This document shows positions 50,643-60,494 of a stretch of DNA of 64,000 nt, piece after piece (position 1 is the first letter of the stretch; every line of letters starts with the position of its first letter). Both the position numbers and the translations under genes were made by a program. Where the stretch lies: positions 248,001 through 312,000 of the forward strand of contig NC_015160.1 in the NCBI RefSeq assembly GCF_000190535.1. The letters run 5' to 3'. Origin of the DNA: Odoribacter splanchnicus DSM 20712. Lineage in GTDB: Bacteria > Bacteroidota > Bacteroidia > Bacteroidales > Marinifilaceae. The notes under the pieces were generated by a model, which was not told the DNA's origin, searched no databases, and saw nothing but the letters and a program-made list of their open reading frames with translations.

Positions 50643-51920
50643 TTATTTATCGTGTTTCTTGCTATACACCAATATTTTATCGATACGGGCTCCGTCCATG
50701 TCGACAATCTCGAATTCCAGCTCGTGCCAGGAGATTTTCTCGCCGGTATGGGGGATGTGTTCCAGTAGATGCAGGATCAGACCGCTGATGGTGTTATAGT
50801 CGTATTCGGGATACAGGCATTCCATATCGATGTATTCCAAAAATTCGTAGAACGAGCATTGGCCGTCGACCAATAGCGAACCGTCGTCGCGGCGGATGAT
50901 TTCAGGTTCGTCGTGGCTTTCGGTGATTTCTCCCAGCAACACGTCTACGATATCTTTTAAAGTAACGATTCCCTGGATACTACCGAATTCGTCGGTTACC
51001 AATCCGTATTTGATGTGATCGGATTTCAGATGTCCCAGCGTATTGTACACGCTTTGGTTTTCCGGGAAAAACTGAGCCGGACGTAAAATATCGGCCAGCT
51101 TGAAATCCGGTTCGTCCAAATGGCTGAAAAGGTCTTTCAGGTACACCACTCCTTCGATGTGGTCCAGTTCATCGTGGGCTACCGGATACACGGTATACAC
51201 GTTCTCCTTCACTTTATTCCGGATCGATTCGGCGGATTCGCCGATTTCCAGCCAAATGAGGTCACTGCGATGGGTCATGATAGAACCGATTTTACGGTCG
51301 CCCAGGTTGAAAACTTTTTCTACAATGTCTTGTTCTACTTCCTGGATTTCACCGTCTTCAGTACCTTCCTGAATGATTGCTTTAATTTCTTCTTCGGTCA
51401 CTTTATTTTCTGTAGAGGTATGAAGACCGGTGAGCCGGATAACTGCTTGGGTGCTGGCTGAAAGCAACCAGACGAAAGGAGAGGCGATTTTGGACAGCAC
51501 TTCCATGGGCCGGGCGATCAACCGGGCGATTTTTTCCGGTGCATTCATGCCCAGGTGTTTCGGTACCAATTCTCCCAATATTAAAGTCAGATAGGTGACT
51601 AATATAACGATGATTCCTTTCGCTAAAGTGAGGCTATGGGCCTGGGGGATACCGATCGTTTCCAGCCAACGGGCCAGATCCCCGGCTAAAGCTTCTCCCG
51701 AATATAAACCGGTCAGAATACCGATCAGGGTGATCCCGATTTGTATCGTGGATAAAAAACGATCCGGCTCATTGGCCAGACGCAGGGCGGTTTTTGCAGT
51801 TTTACTTCCTTTTTTAGCTGCTGTTTCTAAACGACTTTTACGGGCAGATACCATGGCAATTTCCGACATGGATAAAATGCCGTTAAAAAAAATTAATCCT
51901 AAAATAATAACGATTTCCAT
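50643..51920 (-). CDS. CNNM/CorC-type membrane protein (hemolysin family)
   Basis: A 425-residue paralogue of GldE in this window. A DUF21 membrane domain (1-190, 'NGILSMSEIAMVSARKSRLE'), two CBS domains (about 205-330, 'IGSIMTHRSDLIWLEIGES', 'YGLVTDEFGSIQGIVTLKD') and a CorC_HlyC C-terminal domain. Members are linked to magnesium/cobalt or sodium-driven Mg2+ export. I choose the start at 51920: the -7 box at 51949-51942 overlaps the longer in-frame start at 51944, which is therefore excluded. Confidence 0.9.
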   Translation of the reverse strand: MEIVIILGLIFFNGILSMSEIAMVSARKSRLETAAKKGSKTAKTALRLANEPDRFLSTIQIGITLIGILTGLYSGEALAGDLARWLETIGIPQAHSLTLAKGIIVILVTYLTLILGELVPKHLGMNAPEKIARLIARPMEVLSKIASPFVWLLSASTQAVIRLTGLHTSTENKVTEEEIKAIIQEGTEDGEIQEVEQDIVEKVFNLGDRKIGSIMTHRSDLIWLEIGESAESIRNKVKENVYTVYPVAHDELDHIEGVVYLKDLFSHLDEPDFKLADILRPAQFFPENQSVYNTLGHLKSDHIKYGLVTDEFGSIQGIVTLKDIVDVLLGEITESHDEPEIIRRDDGSLLVDGQCSFYEFLEYIDMECLYPEYDYNTISGLILHLLEHIPHTGEKISWHELEFEIVDMDGARIDKILVYSKKHDK

Positions 51921-51941
51921 AAATAATGTCTTATTCTGTTT

Positions 51942-51949
51942 CAAATATA
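51942..51949 (-). promoter_or_regulatory. -7 box TATATTTG of the CorC-like gene
   Basis: Minus strand TATATTTG at 51949-51942, 22 bases before the chosen start. Confidence 0.65.
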
Positions 51950-52009
51950 ACGGTATTTCATCAACTATCTGTTTTATTGACTTATTTTTAGAGTTTTTTG
52001 AAGGTTATT

Positions 52010-52179
52010 ATGAAGTTTTTTCCAAAAGGAAAAGATGGGATGAAGCGGAAAAACAGAAACAATATACCGGTGTTGATTTGTCTGTAAAGAAAGATCGGAT
52101 CGACAGAGTGAAAGAACAGATATTGCAAACTTTGAGAGAGCGTAGGGGCCTAAAAGTGGATTTGAAAGCGACAGAATAG
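52010..52179 (+). pseudogene. possible small gene with frameshift at a T6 run
   Basis: From 52021 one frame encodes 'SKRKRWDEAEKQKQYTGVDL', then 'SVKKDRIDRVKEQILQTLRE' and onward to a TAG at 52177-52179, a charged, helix-rich sequence with natural-looking codons. An ATG at 52010 (MKFF) is in another frame; one extra T in the T6 run at 52016-52021 would join them into a protein of about 55 residues. I do not recognise it. It may be a real small gene, a decayed one or chance. Confidence 0.35.
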
Positions 52180-52296
52180 AAACCGATGACAATTTAAAAA
52201 TATTATGCCAGTGATATACATATTTACATTTATAAACGTAGAATTATTTTTTCTTTCTATTCCGATTCCGGATTTTATGTCCTCAGACCGGTTCGC

Positions 52297-52418
52297 CTGG
52301 ACTGGTCCGCTAAGGTTTCCCTTCACTGACCGGCGGAACTCCTCACTTCGTTCGTCAAACACCACCGGTCGGGCGTTCGGAAAACCTAACCGGACTCTCG
52401 TTCACTGCTCCAATGGTC
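52297..52418 (+). repeat. intergenic repeat unit, copy A
   Basis: A roughly 120-base unit whose core (52322-52371) opens TTCACTGACCGGCGGAACTC and is 49/50 identical to the reverse complement of 52728-52777. The unit ends CCAATGGTC, also shared. Confidence 0.75.
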
Positions 52419-52681
52419 TTCAGACATAAAACCCTGCATCTATCGTTAGCACTACCGGGCAAAGAAAATATAAGGAAGTTTTTACAATTAAATTCCGGGG
52501 CAGCCTATCGGAGTGGGAATATCTGACTCCTTTATAGGAATAAACTTTTACAAAATATTGATTTATAGATAGTATTCTGGTTTAAGGTTTGAAAAGCTCT
52601 GTTATTTGAACTTTATGGTTTTCAGGTCCTGATTAGTTTACCATGAAGTGATAACGTCAGTCGAAGGTGTTCGTGTTCGGG

Positions 52682-52800
52682 GACCATTGGAACTCTGGCG
52701 AGTGTCGTCTTGCTTTTTCTGAACGAACGACCGGTGGTGTCTGACGAACGAAGTGAGGAGTTCCGCCGGTCAGTGAAAGAAAGGGCTAGACGACCGACAG
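52682..52800 (-). repeat. intergenic repeat unit, copy B (inverted)
   Basis: Reverse-complement copy of the unit at 52297-52418; core at 52728-52777 with one mismatch, looser similarity outside. Confidence 0.75.
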
Positions 52801-52890
52801 AAGCGACCGGGTTCCCAAACACGAACACCGCAGACGAATAGGTAACAGAATAATCCTACATTTAGAGTAAACATGTATTAAATGCCAATA

Positions 52891-55383
52891 TTATATATCT
52901 AATTTTACGACTGTAATTCCGGCGCCTCCCAGTTGTATTTGTTCATCTCCGAAGGAAGCGACGAGCGGGTTGGTGCTGAGATATTGACGGATCAGTTGCC
53001 GCAAAGCTCCTGTCCCGGTGCCGTGTAGTAGCCTTACTTCTTTGTAATTGAGCATAACGGCTTCGTCGAGGAAGGTGATCACTTTTTGCAAGGCTTCTTC
53101 TCCGCGCATTCCCCGGAGATCGATATCGGGTTTGAAATCGAAACGTTTTTGGCTGATATTTTCCCGGATATTGGCATACGAGGCTTGGGGCTGGGTACGG
53201 GCCACTTTCTTGGCCTGACTGGCCGATGCTCTTTTCAGTTGGGAAAGTTTAGCCGTCGTTCTCAGATTCCCTAAAGCGATAACCGCAGTTTTGTCGTTGA
53301 TTTCAAGAATTTCTCCGATGGCTTTGTTGGGCAGACTGACAAAATCCCCTTTCTGTAAAGGGAGTTCGGTTGTGGTGCCCTCGGAAGCCGGAGTTGAAGC
53401 GGAGGCTTTATTTTTGGTCTTTTTATTTTTTTCCCGGTTTTGCAGTTTTTCCATTTTTTTCCGAATCCGTTCTTCTTCAGCGCTGGCTTGTTCGGAGAGT
53501 AACCGTTCTTTTTCGGCCTCCATTTTTTGCCGGATTTCTTTGGTCTTTTCTTTTTCTGCTTGATTTTCGCGGATATCCCGGATAGTCTGTTCGATGGTTT
53601 TATTGGCCGAATGGATGATTTCCTGAGCTTTTTGTTGGGCTTCTTTGATGATTTCTTTGCGTAAACGGGAAGCTTCGGTCAATTCCTGACGATATTTTTC
53701 GACTACTTCATCGAGTCGTTTCTCATTTTCGTGAATGCGTCTGCGTTTCTCCTCCCAATAGCGTTTGTCCCGGGCGATGTCTTTCAGATGTTTGTCATAA
53801 TTGATATGATCTTCACCGATTTTCGAGGCGGCATCTTCCAGTATTTCTTTAGGAAGGCCGATCTTTTTGGCAATTTCGAAGGCAAAAGAAGAACCCGGTT
53901 TTCCGATGCATAATTCGAATAAAGGCAACATCCGGTGACTGTCGTAAAGCATGGCTCCATTTTCAATACCGGTAGTTTCCGCTGCAAAATGTTTCAGGTT
54001 GGTGTAGTGGGTCGTGATTACCCCTTTCACCTGTTTTTGATTGAGGGTTTTCAGGATTGCTTCGGCTATAGCCCCTCCCAGCATGGGTTCTGTACCGGTG
54101 CCGAATTCATCGATCAGGATCAGGGTATTTTCATCTCCGTAGCGGAGAAAGTTTTTCATGTTGATGAGGTGTGAGCTATAGGTACTCAGATCGTTTTCAA
54201 TGGATTGCTCGTCACCCATGTCGATGAGTATTTTTTTGAAAATACCGAACCGGCTTGCTTCACTGACCGGTACCGGCAGGCCACATTGAAACATATATTG
54301 CAATAAACCGGCGGTTTGCAGGCATACGGATTTTCCACCTGCATTGGGACCCGATATCAGGATAATCCGTTGGGTTTCATCAATCTCTATTTTTAGCGGG
54401 ACGATATTTTTATCGCTATTTTTCAGGCTGAGCCATAAAAGAGGATGCCGGGCGCTGTACCAGAACATTTCCGGACGTTCGCTGAAAGCCGGTACGGTTG
54501 CTTCGATATAGAGTGAAAAAGCTGCTTTAGCCCGGACAAAATCGATGTAAGCCAGAAAATCGTAGGCCGGAATCAAATCATCGACGTAGGGACGCAGGTC
54601 TTCGGCAAACCGACGGAGGATCCGGGTGATCTCCCGTTTCTCTTCCAATTCCAGTTCCCGGATTTCATTGTTGGTTTCGACGATCTCGGCCGGTTCGATA
54701 TAAGAGGTTTTACCCGTAGCCGATTCGTCGTGGACGATACCGTTTATTTTTCGTTTATAGGCAGAAGGCACGGGGATGACCATACGACCGTCCCGGATAG
54801 CGATGGAAGTGTCTTTTTCTGCCCACCCTTCTGTCTGAGCCTGTTGTAATAAAGCCTGCATACGCCGGGAGATACCGTTTTGTTTTCGTTGAAGCCGATG
54901 GCGGATATCTCCCAATTCAGGGGAAGCCGTGTCTTTTATGCTCCCATGGCGGGATACGATGGAATCGAGGCGTTGCAGAATATAAGGAAATAATTGGATA
55001 TCTCCGGCCTGGGCCGTTAAACGCGGATACCGTTCGTCTTTGCCGTGGAAAAAACGGACTATAGCCGTCAGGGATTCCAGCGATTGCTTGAGAGCGACCA
55101 TTTCGGCCACTTCCAGAAATAAGCCTTCCACCCGTACTTTGTTCAAAAAGGGACGGGCGTCGCTGAAATGATCGCCGGGAAATTGGTCTTCTTCTTCCAG
55201 AATAGACATAAATTCCTGCGTCTCTTCCAGGCGTTCCCGGATTTCTGTCGGTTCAGTAGAAAATTTCATCGCTTCTACCAAATCTCTGCCCATATCGCTC
55301 AGACAGTTTTTTTGAACGAATTGCCTGATCTTATCAAACTTAATCTTGCTTTCGAAATTTTCCGGATAAACCATTTTGTGCAT
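52891..55383 (-). CDS. mutS2: endonuclease MutS2
   Basis: An 830-residue MutS-like ATPase without the mismatch-recognition domain. Walker A 'ILISGPNAGGKSVCLQT' (about 345-361), Walker B 'TLILIDEFGTGTEPMLGGA', a long charged coiled coil (about 510-640) and a C-terminal Smr nuclease domain with 'DIDLRGMRGEEALQKV'-type start and 'VRLLHGTGTGALRQLIRQYL'. It suppresses recombination or rescues collided ribosomes in other bacteria. The start may be the Met at 55374 (MVYPENFESKI) instead of 55383. Confidence 0.94.
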   Translation of the reverse strand: MHKMVYPENFESKIKFDKIRQFVQKNCLSDMGRDLVEAMKFSTEPTEIRERLEETQEFMSILEEEDQFPGDHFSDARPFLNKVRVEGLFLEVAEMVALKQSLESLTAIVRFFHGKDERYPRLTAQAGDIQLFPYILQRLDSIVSRHGSIKDTASPELGDIRHRLQRKQNGISRRMQALLQQAQTEGWAEKDTSIAIRDGRMVIPVPSAYKRKINGIVHDESATGKTSYIEPAEIVETNNEIRELELEEKREITRILRRFAEDLRPYVDDLIPAYDFLAYIDFVRAKAAFSLYIEATVPAFSERPEMFWYSARHPLLWLSLKNSDKNIVPLKIEIDETQRIILISGPNAGGKSVCLQTAGLLQYMFQCGLPVPVSEASRFGIFKKILIDMGDEQSIENDLSTYSSHLINMKNFLRYGDENTLILIDEFGTGTEPMLGGAIAEAILKTLNQKQVKGVITTHYTNLKHFAAETTGIENGAMLYDSHRMLPLFELCIGKPGSSFAFEIAKKIGLPKEILEDAASKIGEDHINYDKHLKDIARDKRYWEEKRRRIHENEKRLDEVVEKYRQELTEASRLRKEIIKEAQQKAQEIIHSANKTIEQTIRDIRENQAEKEKTKEIRQKMEAEKERLLSEQASAEEERIRKKMEKLQNREKNKKTKNKASASTPASEGTTTELPLQKGDFVSLPNKAIGEILEINDKTAVIALGNLRTTAKLSQLKRASASQAKKVARTQPQASYANIRENISQKRFDFKPDIDLRGMRGEEALQKVITFLDEAVMLNYKEVRLLHGTGTGALRQLIRQYLSTNPLVASFGDEQIQLGGAGITVVKLDI

Positions 55384-55391
55384 TTTATTCT

Positions 55392-56459
55392 TTATTTGAC
55401 GTTTCCGCTTATTGTCAAGGTGTTTTCCGGTTGAGAGGGATCGTTGGTGATTACTGTGATCGATTTATACTGACGTCCGGATTTGCCGGTAGAGTCGAAA
55501 GTGGCCCGGATGGTTGTCGATTGGCCGGGTTGAATTTCTTTTTGTCCCAGGGTAACGGCAGTACACCCACAGCTGGCTTTCGTTTTCCGGATGAACAGGA
55601 TACTTTTCCCTGTATTCGTTAAAGTAAAATCACAACTGGTTTTTTCTCCCTGTTTGATTTCTCCGAAATTACATTCTTTTTTATCGAATTGTGCTATCGG
55701 CGCATTGGCTTTGTCTTTTTTGCTCAGTTTACTGAAATCTTCACTAAGTTCCGCGGTAACGGATAAACGGTTGCTATATTCTTTAGAACCGTTGACGGAC
55801 AAGATAAGGCTTTCGTAAACATAACCGTAGTCATTGGCTTTGGGAGCATCGAAAGTGACGATAATCTTTCCTTTTTTGCCCGGAGCTACTTGTGCGGGTT
55901 CGAAAGTGGCCTGCAAATGGTTGGATTTATAAATGACTCCTAAGCTGACAGCGTCTTTGAGGGTATTGTAATATTCCAGCGTATCTGTAGCGACTTGCCA
56001 GGTATATACTTTCTTGAAGTTGATATTGTTGTTTTTGAATTTCAAACCATTCATATTATATTTATACAATAATTCCGGTTTGGAAGGATTATCGACCAGA
56101 TTTCCTGTCAGAATCAATTCTTTACGTGCTGGATTTGCATTGGAATAAACCAGAATCCGCATGTTGAAATTTTCCAGTAATTGCATCGGAATAAACGTGA
56201 TTTTTATATCACAACTTTTACCGGGGAGAAGCGGACTTTTGGGCCAATCGGCTTTCAGTAAACTGGTCATGGGAGTGACGCGGGTAATGATGACCGGTTG
56301 AGTACCTGTGTTTTGAGCCGTATAAACCACTGTCATCGGCTGATCGTCTGCCAGAAGGTTTTTTAAAGTTTGCCGGGATTGCTTTATTTCAAGAACTCCC
56401 TGGGCAAATACGGTAAACGTGAATAATAAAGCGGATATAAGTGAAATAAAATATTTCAT
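55392..56459 (-). CDS. DUF1573 repeat protein (periplasmic), copy 1
   Basis: A 355-residue exported protein (signal peptide ending VFAQ at about 19) of Ig/PapD-like DUF1573 modules. The last module has 'CNFGEIKQGEKTSCDFTLTN' and 'ASCGCTAVTLGQKEIQPGQS', the typical SCGCT turn. It lies 21 bases downstream of its paralogue on the same strand and 8 bases before mutS2. Roles in surface assembly are suspected for such proteins, none proven. Confidence 0.85.
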   Translation of the reverse strand: MKYFISLISALLFTFTVFAQGVLEIKQSRQTLKNLLADDQPMTVVYTAQNTGTQPVIITRVTPMTSLLKADWPKSPLLPGKSCDIKITFIPMQLLENFNMRILVYSNANPARKELILTGNLVDNPSKPELLYKYNMNGLKFKNNNINFKKVYTWQVATDTLEYYNTLKDAVSLGVIYKSNHLQATFEPAQVAPGKKGKIIVTFDAPKANDYGYVYESLILSVNGSKEYSNRLSVTAELSEDFSKLSKKDKANAPIAQFDKKECNFGEIKQGEKTSCDFTLTNTGKSILFIRKTKASCGCTAVTLGQKEIQPGQSTTIRATFDSTGKSGRQYKSITVITNDPSQPENTLTISGNVK

Positions 56460-56480
56460 GACTTCGGATTTTTAGTATTC

Positions 56481-57536
56481 TTATTTCAGATTACCGATCA
56501 ATTTATAAGTCATAATCGGATTGTGAGGATCGTTGGTCGTGAACTGGATGATTTTAATTAATTTTTTGGCATTTCCGGTTTTTACACTCAGATTAACTTT
56601 GATTTTTTTTCCTGGTTTGACCGTATCTCTGGAAGCTGTGACCGAAAGATTGGAATCTGAAGTTTTTATTTTACGAATGACCAGTTCCGATTTTCCGATG
56701 TTTTGAATGGTGAATTCATGGGTGTAGGTACTGTTTTTATCCAGATCGTTCAGGGTGTATTCCGTTTCCGATAAAGAAATTGCAGGAGCCTTTTCAAAAT
56801 TACCGTTATAGTGGGAGAAATCTTCGCTGATCGTTGCTGCAACGGTAATGTCCCCGGTTGTTTTATCGTTTACCTGCAGTTGAATTTTATCGGTAACAAA
56901 TCCCCAGTCGTTCTTCTTGGTGGCATCGTATTTGATCGAAATCGTGGCTTTTTGATCTTTAGTCAGGGTCGTAGGACTGACACTTACTGTCAGATGGGGA
57001 TGTTCACTGATTACCTGAAGTCGGGCGGGTTTATTTTCACTATTGATCACCTCTATCTTCCGTTCCAGTACCTGGTTGTTATTGATCGCCCCCAGATTGA
57101 TCGTGTTGCTCGTTAATTTTAATGCCCCTATATTGAATTTATACTGATCGTACGGGCCTAACGGTTTCCGGGTGACATTACCCCGTATCGTTAACGATAC
57201 GACCGAATTGGAAGCATTGGAATTGACTGTAATGCTTTTAACGAAAGCACCCGGACGGTTGCGTGGATCGAAAGCCACTTTGATGCTGCCTGTTTGACCG
57301 GGAGCTACCGGTTCTCTGCTCCATACCGGTGTTGTACAACCACATCCGGCCCGTACGTTGGTCAGGATCAAAGGAACATTTCCTGTGTTTTTAAATGAAA
57401 AATCAAAAATCGCTTTACCGGCATTTTCATTGATCGTACCGAAATTGTGAGAGGTTGTTGTAAAATCGATTTTAGCTTTCTGAGCAAAAACCAAAACAGG
57501 CATTAGGGCCACCAACAAAAAAATAAATCTTTTCAT
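56481..57536 (-). CDS. DUF1573 repeat protein (periplasmic), copy 2
   Basis: A 351-residue exported protein. 'SHNFGTINENAGKAIFDFSFKN' and 'VRAGCGCTTPVWSREPVAPGQ' form the first DUF1573 module, here with the Cys pair at the N-terminal repeat; in copy 1 it is in the C-terminal repeat. The remaining repeats lack Cys. Same length and domain layout as the downstream gene indicates an old tandem duplication. First gene of the transcript with the -7 box at 57623-57616. Confidence 0.85.
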   Translation of the reverse strand: MKRFIFLLVALMPVLVFAQKAKIDFTTTSHNFGTINENAGKAIFDFSFKNTGNVPLILTNVRAGCGCTTPVWSREPVAPGQTGSIKVAFDPRNRPGAFVKSITVNSNASNSVVSLTIRGNVTRKPLGPYDQYKFNIGALKLTSNTINLGAINNNQVLERKIEVINSENKPARLQVISEHPHLTVSVSPTTLTKDQKATISIKYDATKKNDWGFVTDKIQLQVNDKTTGDITVAATISEDFSHYNGNFEKAPAISLSETEYTLNDLDKNSTYTHEFTIQNIGKSELVIRKIKTSDSNLSVTASRDTVKPGKKIKVNLSVKTGNAKKLIKIIQFTTNDPHNPIMTYKLIGNLK

Positions 57537-57615
57537 CCGTCGTAATTTTATATCATCTTCTAAATTTCATACACAATAAATAGGGAAGATTTTCCCTATA
57601 GGCTATAAAAACCTA

Positions 57616-57623
57616 CAAATGTA
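57616..57623 (-). promoter_or_regulatory. -7 box TACATTTG of the DUF1573 pair
   Basis: Minus strand TACATTTG at 57623-57616, 80 bases before the start codon. Confidence 0.6.
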
Positions 57624-57739
57624 AAAATAATTTTCAAGTTGTACCAACCCCGTTTTGAGAATTCCTTTCTATGATCTAAATACCTATATTTTTATTACGA
57701 ATTACTGTCGCATTTCTTTGTAATTCCGGGAATAAAGCC

Positions 57740-57747
57740 TATCTTTG
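57740..57747 (+). promoter_or_regulatory. -7 box TATCTTTG of rpsO
   Basis: TATCTTTG, 42 bases before the rpsO ATG. Confidence 0.68.
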
Positions 57748-57788
57748 CGGCGTTTTAACGATATTAATCATTTAAAGAATTAAAAACC

Positions 57789-58058
57789 ATGTATTTATCA
57801 GCAGAAAAAAAAGAAGAACTTTTTTCTCAATACGGGAAGTCTAATAAAGATACGGGTTCTGCGGAATCTCAGATAGCTTTATTTTCCTACCGTATCAATC
57901 ATTTGACCGAGCATCTGAAAGCCAATCACAAAGATTTCGGTACTCAGAAAGCATTGATCAAATTAGTTGGAAAACGCCGGGCATTGCTTGACTATTTGAA
58001 AGACCGCGACATTGAAAGATATCGTGCTATCATTAAAGCTTTGAATATACGTAAATAA
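57789..58058 (+). CDS. rpsO: 30S ribosomal protein S15
   Basis: An 89-residue S15, of the normal length: 'SNKDTGSAESQIALFSYRINHLTEHLKANHKDFGT'-type helices and 'LIKLVGKRRALLDYLKDRD'. It binds 16S rRNA in the platform. The rpsO-pnp order is widely conserved and seen here with pnp 107 bases downstream, behind a hairpin that could attenuate. Confidence 0.97.
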   Translation: MYLSAEKKEELFSQYGKSNKDTGSAESQIALFSYRINHLTEHLKANHKDFGTQKALIKLVGKRRALLDYLKDRDIERYRAIIKALNIRK

Positions 58059-58072
58059 AAATACGTTTTCCC

Positions 58073-58100
58073 AAGCCCGGCGACAACCGGGCTTGTTTCT
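58073..58100 (+). terminator. hairpin between rpsO and pnp
   Basis: AAGCCCGG/CCGGGCTT stem with a 6-base loop followed by GTTTCT; terminator or processing site. Confidence 0.7.
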
Positions 58101-58165
58101 ATCCTCCCTCCTCCCTCCGAAAAAGAATTCCGTTAAAACATTTTATTTTTAACCGTTAAGTTATT

Positions 58166-60442
58166 ATGAACGTTATTGAAAAGAACATTACTCTGGCTGA
58201 CGGAAGAGTAATTACGCTGGAAACCGGCAAATTGGCAAAACAGGCAGATGGTGCTGTGATGCTGAAAATGGGCAATACGATGTTGCTCGCGACTGTGGTT
58301 TCTGCTCAGGATGCAGGTCCTGATGTAGATTTTATGCCCTTGTCTGTAGATTATAAAGAAAAATTCGCCTCTGTCGGACGTTTCCCGGGAGGTTTTACAC
58401 GGAGAGAAGGAAAATCTTCGGATTACGAAATATTGGTATCCCGTTTAGTCGACCGGGCATTGCGTCCTCTGTTCCCGGACGATTATCATGCAGAGACTTT
58501 TGTACAGGTGACCCTGTATTCGGCCGATGAAGAATCGATGCCGGATGCATTGGCCGGACTCGCTGCATCGGCAGCTTTGGCTGTCAGCGATATCCCTTTC
58601 CATGGTCCGATCTCCGAGGTACGGGTTGCCCGTATCCAGGGAGAATTTGTGATCAATCCGACGGCTTCCGCTTTGAAAGAGGCCGATCTGGATATCATGG
58701 TCGGAGCTACCTATGAAAATATTATGATGGTAGAAGGCGAGATGAACGAAGTTTCTGAAAAAGAAATGCTGGACGCCATCAAGTTTGCACATGCAGCTAT
58801 TAAAGAACAGTGTGTAGCTCAGCAAGAACTGGCTGCTGCTGTCGGAAAAGAAAAACGGACGTATTGTCACGAAGTGAACGATGAGGAACTGCGTAAGGAT
58901 ATTTGGGACAAGTGTTACCAAAAAGCCTATGATGTGGCACGGCAGTGTAATGCAAACAAACACCTGCGTGGCGAATTGTTGGACAATGTACGGGCCGAAT
59001 ACCTGGCTTCTCTGCCTGAAGAAGAGCAGATCGAAAAAGCCATGTTGGTGGGACGTTATTACCACGATGTGGAAAAAGAAGCGATGCGCCGGATGATTTT
59101 GGACGAAGGGGTACGTCTGGATGGACGTACTACCGAACAGATCCGGCCGATCTGGTGTGAAGTAGGTTATCTGCCCGGACCTCACGGATCTTCGATCTTT
59201 ACCCGCGGTGAGACACAGTCTTTGTCGTCTGTTACCCTGGGAACGAAACTGGATGAGAAAATTATCGATGAGGCTACTATTCAGGGAAAAGAAAGATTTT
59301 TATTGCACTATAATTTCCCGCCGTTCTCAACCGGAGAGGCTAAAGCTTCACGGGGAGTAGGACGTCGTGAGATCGGTCACGGGAACCTGGCTTTACGGGC
59401 ATTGAAACGGATGATTCCGGAAGATTTCCCTTATACGGTCCGCGTGGTATCCGATATTCTGGAATCCAACGGTTCGTCTTCCATGGCTACCGTATGTGCC
59501 GGAACGCTGGCTTTGATGGATGCCGGTGTACCGATGAAAAAACCGGTGACAGGTATCGCTATGGGATTGATTACCGATAAAGGGTGTGCTAAATATGCTG
59601 TATTGTCCGATATCCTGGGCGACGAGGATCACCTGGGCGATATGGACTTCAAAGTAACAGGAACCCGTGACGGTATTACCGCTACCCAGATGGATATCAA
59701 GGTAGACGGACTTTCTTATGAAATTATGGAACAGGCTTTGGAACAAGCGAAACGAGGACGGATGCATATCATGGATATCATCACCGAAACCATGCCGGCT
59801 CCGCGTGAAGACCTGAAACCGCACGCTCCCCGTATTGTTACCGTTACTATCGACAAAGATCAGATCGGTGCGCTGATTGGTCCCGGAGGAAAGATTATCC
59901 AGGATATTCAGGAAAAATCAGGTGCTACCATCAATATTGAAGAAGTTGGTAATAAAGGTATTGTCGACGTTTCGGCTACCAATAAGGAATCGATCGATAA
60001 GGCGCTGGCACGGATTCGGGCTATCGTCGCTAAACCGGAAGTTGGTGAGGTGTACGACGGTATTGTAAAATCGATTATGCCTTTCGGTGCTTTTATTGAA
60101 ATCCTGCCGGGAAAAGACGGTTTGTTGCATGTCTCTGAAATTGATTACAAACGGATCGAGAAAGTAGAGGATGTATTGAAAGAAGGCGATCATATTCAGG
60201 TGAAATTACTGGAAGTGGATCCTAAAACCGGAAAATTACGTTTGTCACACAAGGCATTGCTGCCGAAACCGGAAGGTTATCAGGAAAGATCAGAGCGTCC
60301 GCGTGGTGATAGAAATGACCGGGGTGAAAGACGGGAACGTCCGGAAAGACACGATCGTGGCGAAAGACGTGAACGTCCCGAACGTCGTGAATCACGGCCT
60401 GAAAGGACGGAGGACAATCAGGAAACCGGTAGTGAGGAATAA
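58166..60442 (+). CDS. pnp: polyribonucleotide nucleotidyltransferase (PNPase)
   Basis: A 758-residue 3'-5' phosphorolytic exonuclease. Two RNase PH cores (about 10-215 and 310-545, the second with '[20 protein letters not shown]' and '[16 protein letters not shown]'), KH domain ('[25 protein letters not shown]', about 567-591) and S1 domain ('[29 protein letters not shown]', about 627-655). The last 45 residues are an Arg/Glu/Asp-rich tail of RGDR and ERRERPER units, beyond the length of most PNPases. It works with RNase G in mRNA decay. Confidence 0.96.
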   Translation: MNVIEKNITLADGRVITLETGKLAKQADGAVMLKMGNTMLLATVVSAQDAGPDVDFMPLSVDYKEKFASVGRFPGGFTRREGKSSDYEILVSRLVDRALRPLFPDDYHAETFVQVTLYSADEESMPDALAGLAASAALAVSDIPFHGPISEVRVARIQGEFVINPTASALKEADLDIMVGATYENIMMVEGEMNEVSEKEMLDAIKFAHAAIKEQCVAQQELAAAVGKEKRTYCHEVNDEELRKDIWDKCYQKAYDVARQCNANKHLRGELLDNVRAEYLASLPEEEQIEKAMLVGRYYHDVEKEAMRRMILDEGVRLDGRTTEQIRPIWCEVGYLPGPHGSSIFTRGETQSLSSVTLGTKLDEKIIDEATIQGKERFLLHYNFPPFSTGEAKASRGVGRREIGHGNLALRALKRMIPEDFPYTVRVVSDILESNGSSSMATVCAGTLALMDAGVPMKKPVTGIAMGLITDKGCAKYAVLSDILGDEDHLGDMDFKVTGTRDGITATQMDIKVDGLSYEIMEQALEQAKRGRMHIMDIITETMPAPREDLKPHAPRIVTVTIDKDQIGALIGPGGKIIQDIQEKSGATINIEEVGNKGIVDVSATNKESIDKALARIRAIVAKPEVGEVYDGIVKSIMPFGAFIEILPGKDGLLHVSEIDYKRIEKVEDVLKEGDHIQVKLLEVDPKTGKLRLSHKALLPKPEGYQERSERPRGDRNDRGERRERPERHDRGERRERPERRESRPERTEDNQETGSEE

Positions 60443-60463
60443 TGGATACGAAGTGATTTATTG

Positions 60464-60494
60464 CCCGGAACCAGTCTCGGTTCCGGGTTTTTTT
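60464..60494 (+). terminator. rho-independent terminator after pnp
   Basis: CCCGGAACC/GGTTCCGGG stem, 6-base loop, T7 tail. Confidence 0.93.

Larger units (their letters stand above)
52180..52890. other. 710-base intergenic region with a pair of inverted repeats
   Basis: No gene recognised. It contains two oppositely oriented copies of a repeat unit (52297-52418 and 52682-52800) separated by about 260 bases of AT-rich DNA. Short open frames inside the units ('TDRRNSSLRSSDTTGRSF') are a by-product of the repeat and should not be called genes. Confidence 0.5.

Noticed and set aside
52205..52828. Short open frames with TDRRNSSLRSSD text
   Set aside because: Both arise from the inverted repeat units; identical text on opposite strands shows the repeat, not a gene family.
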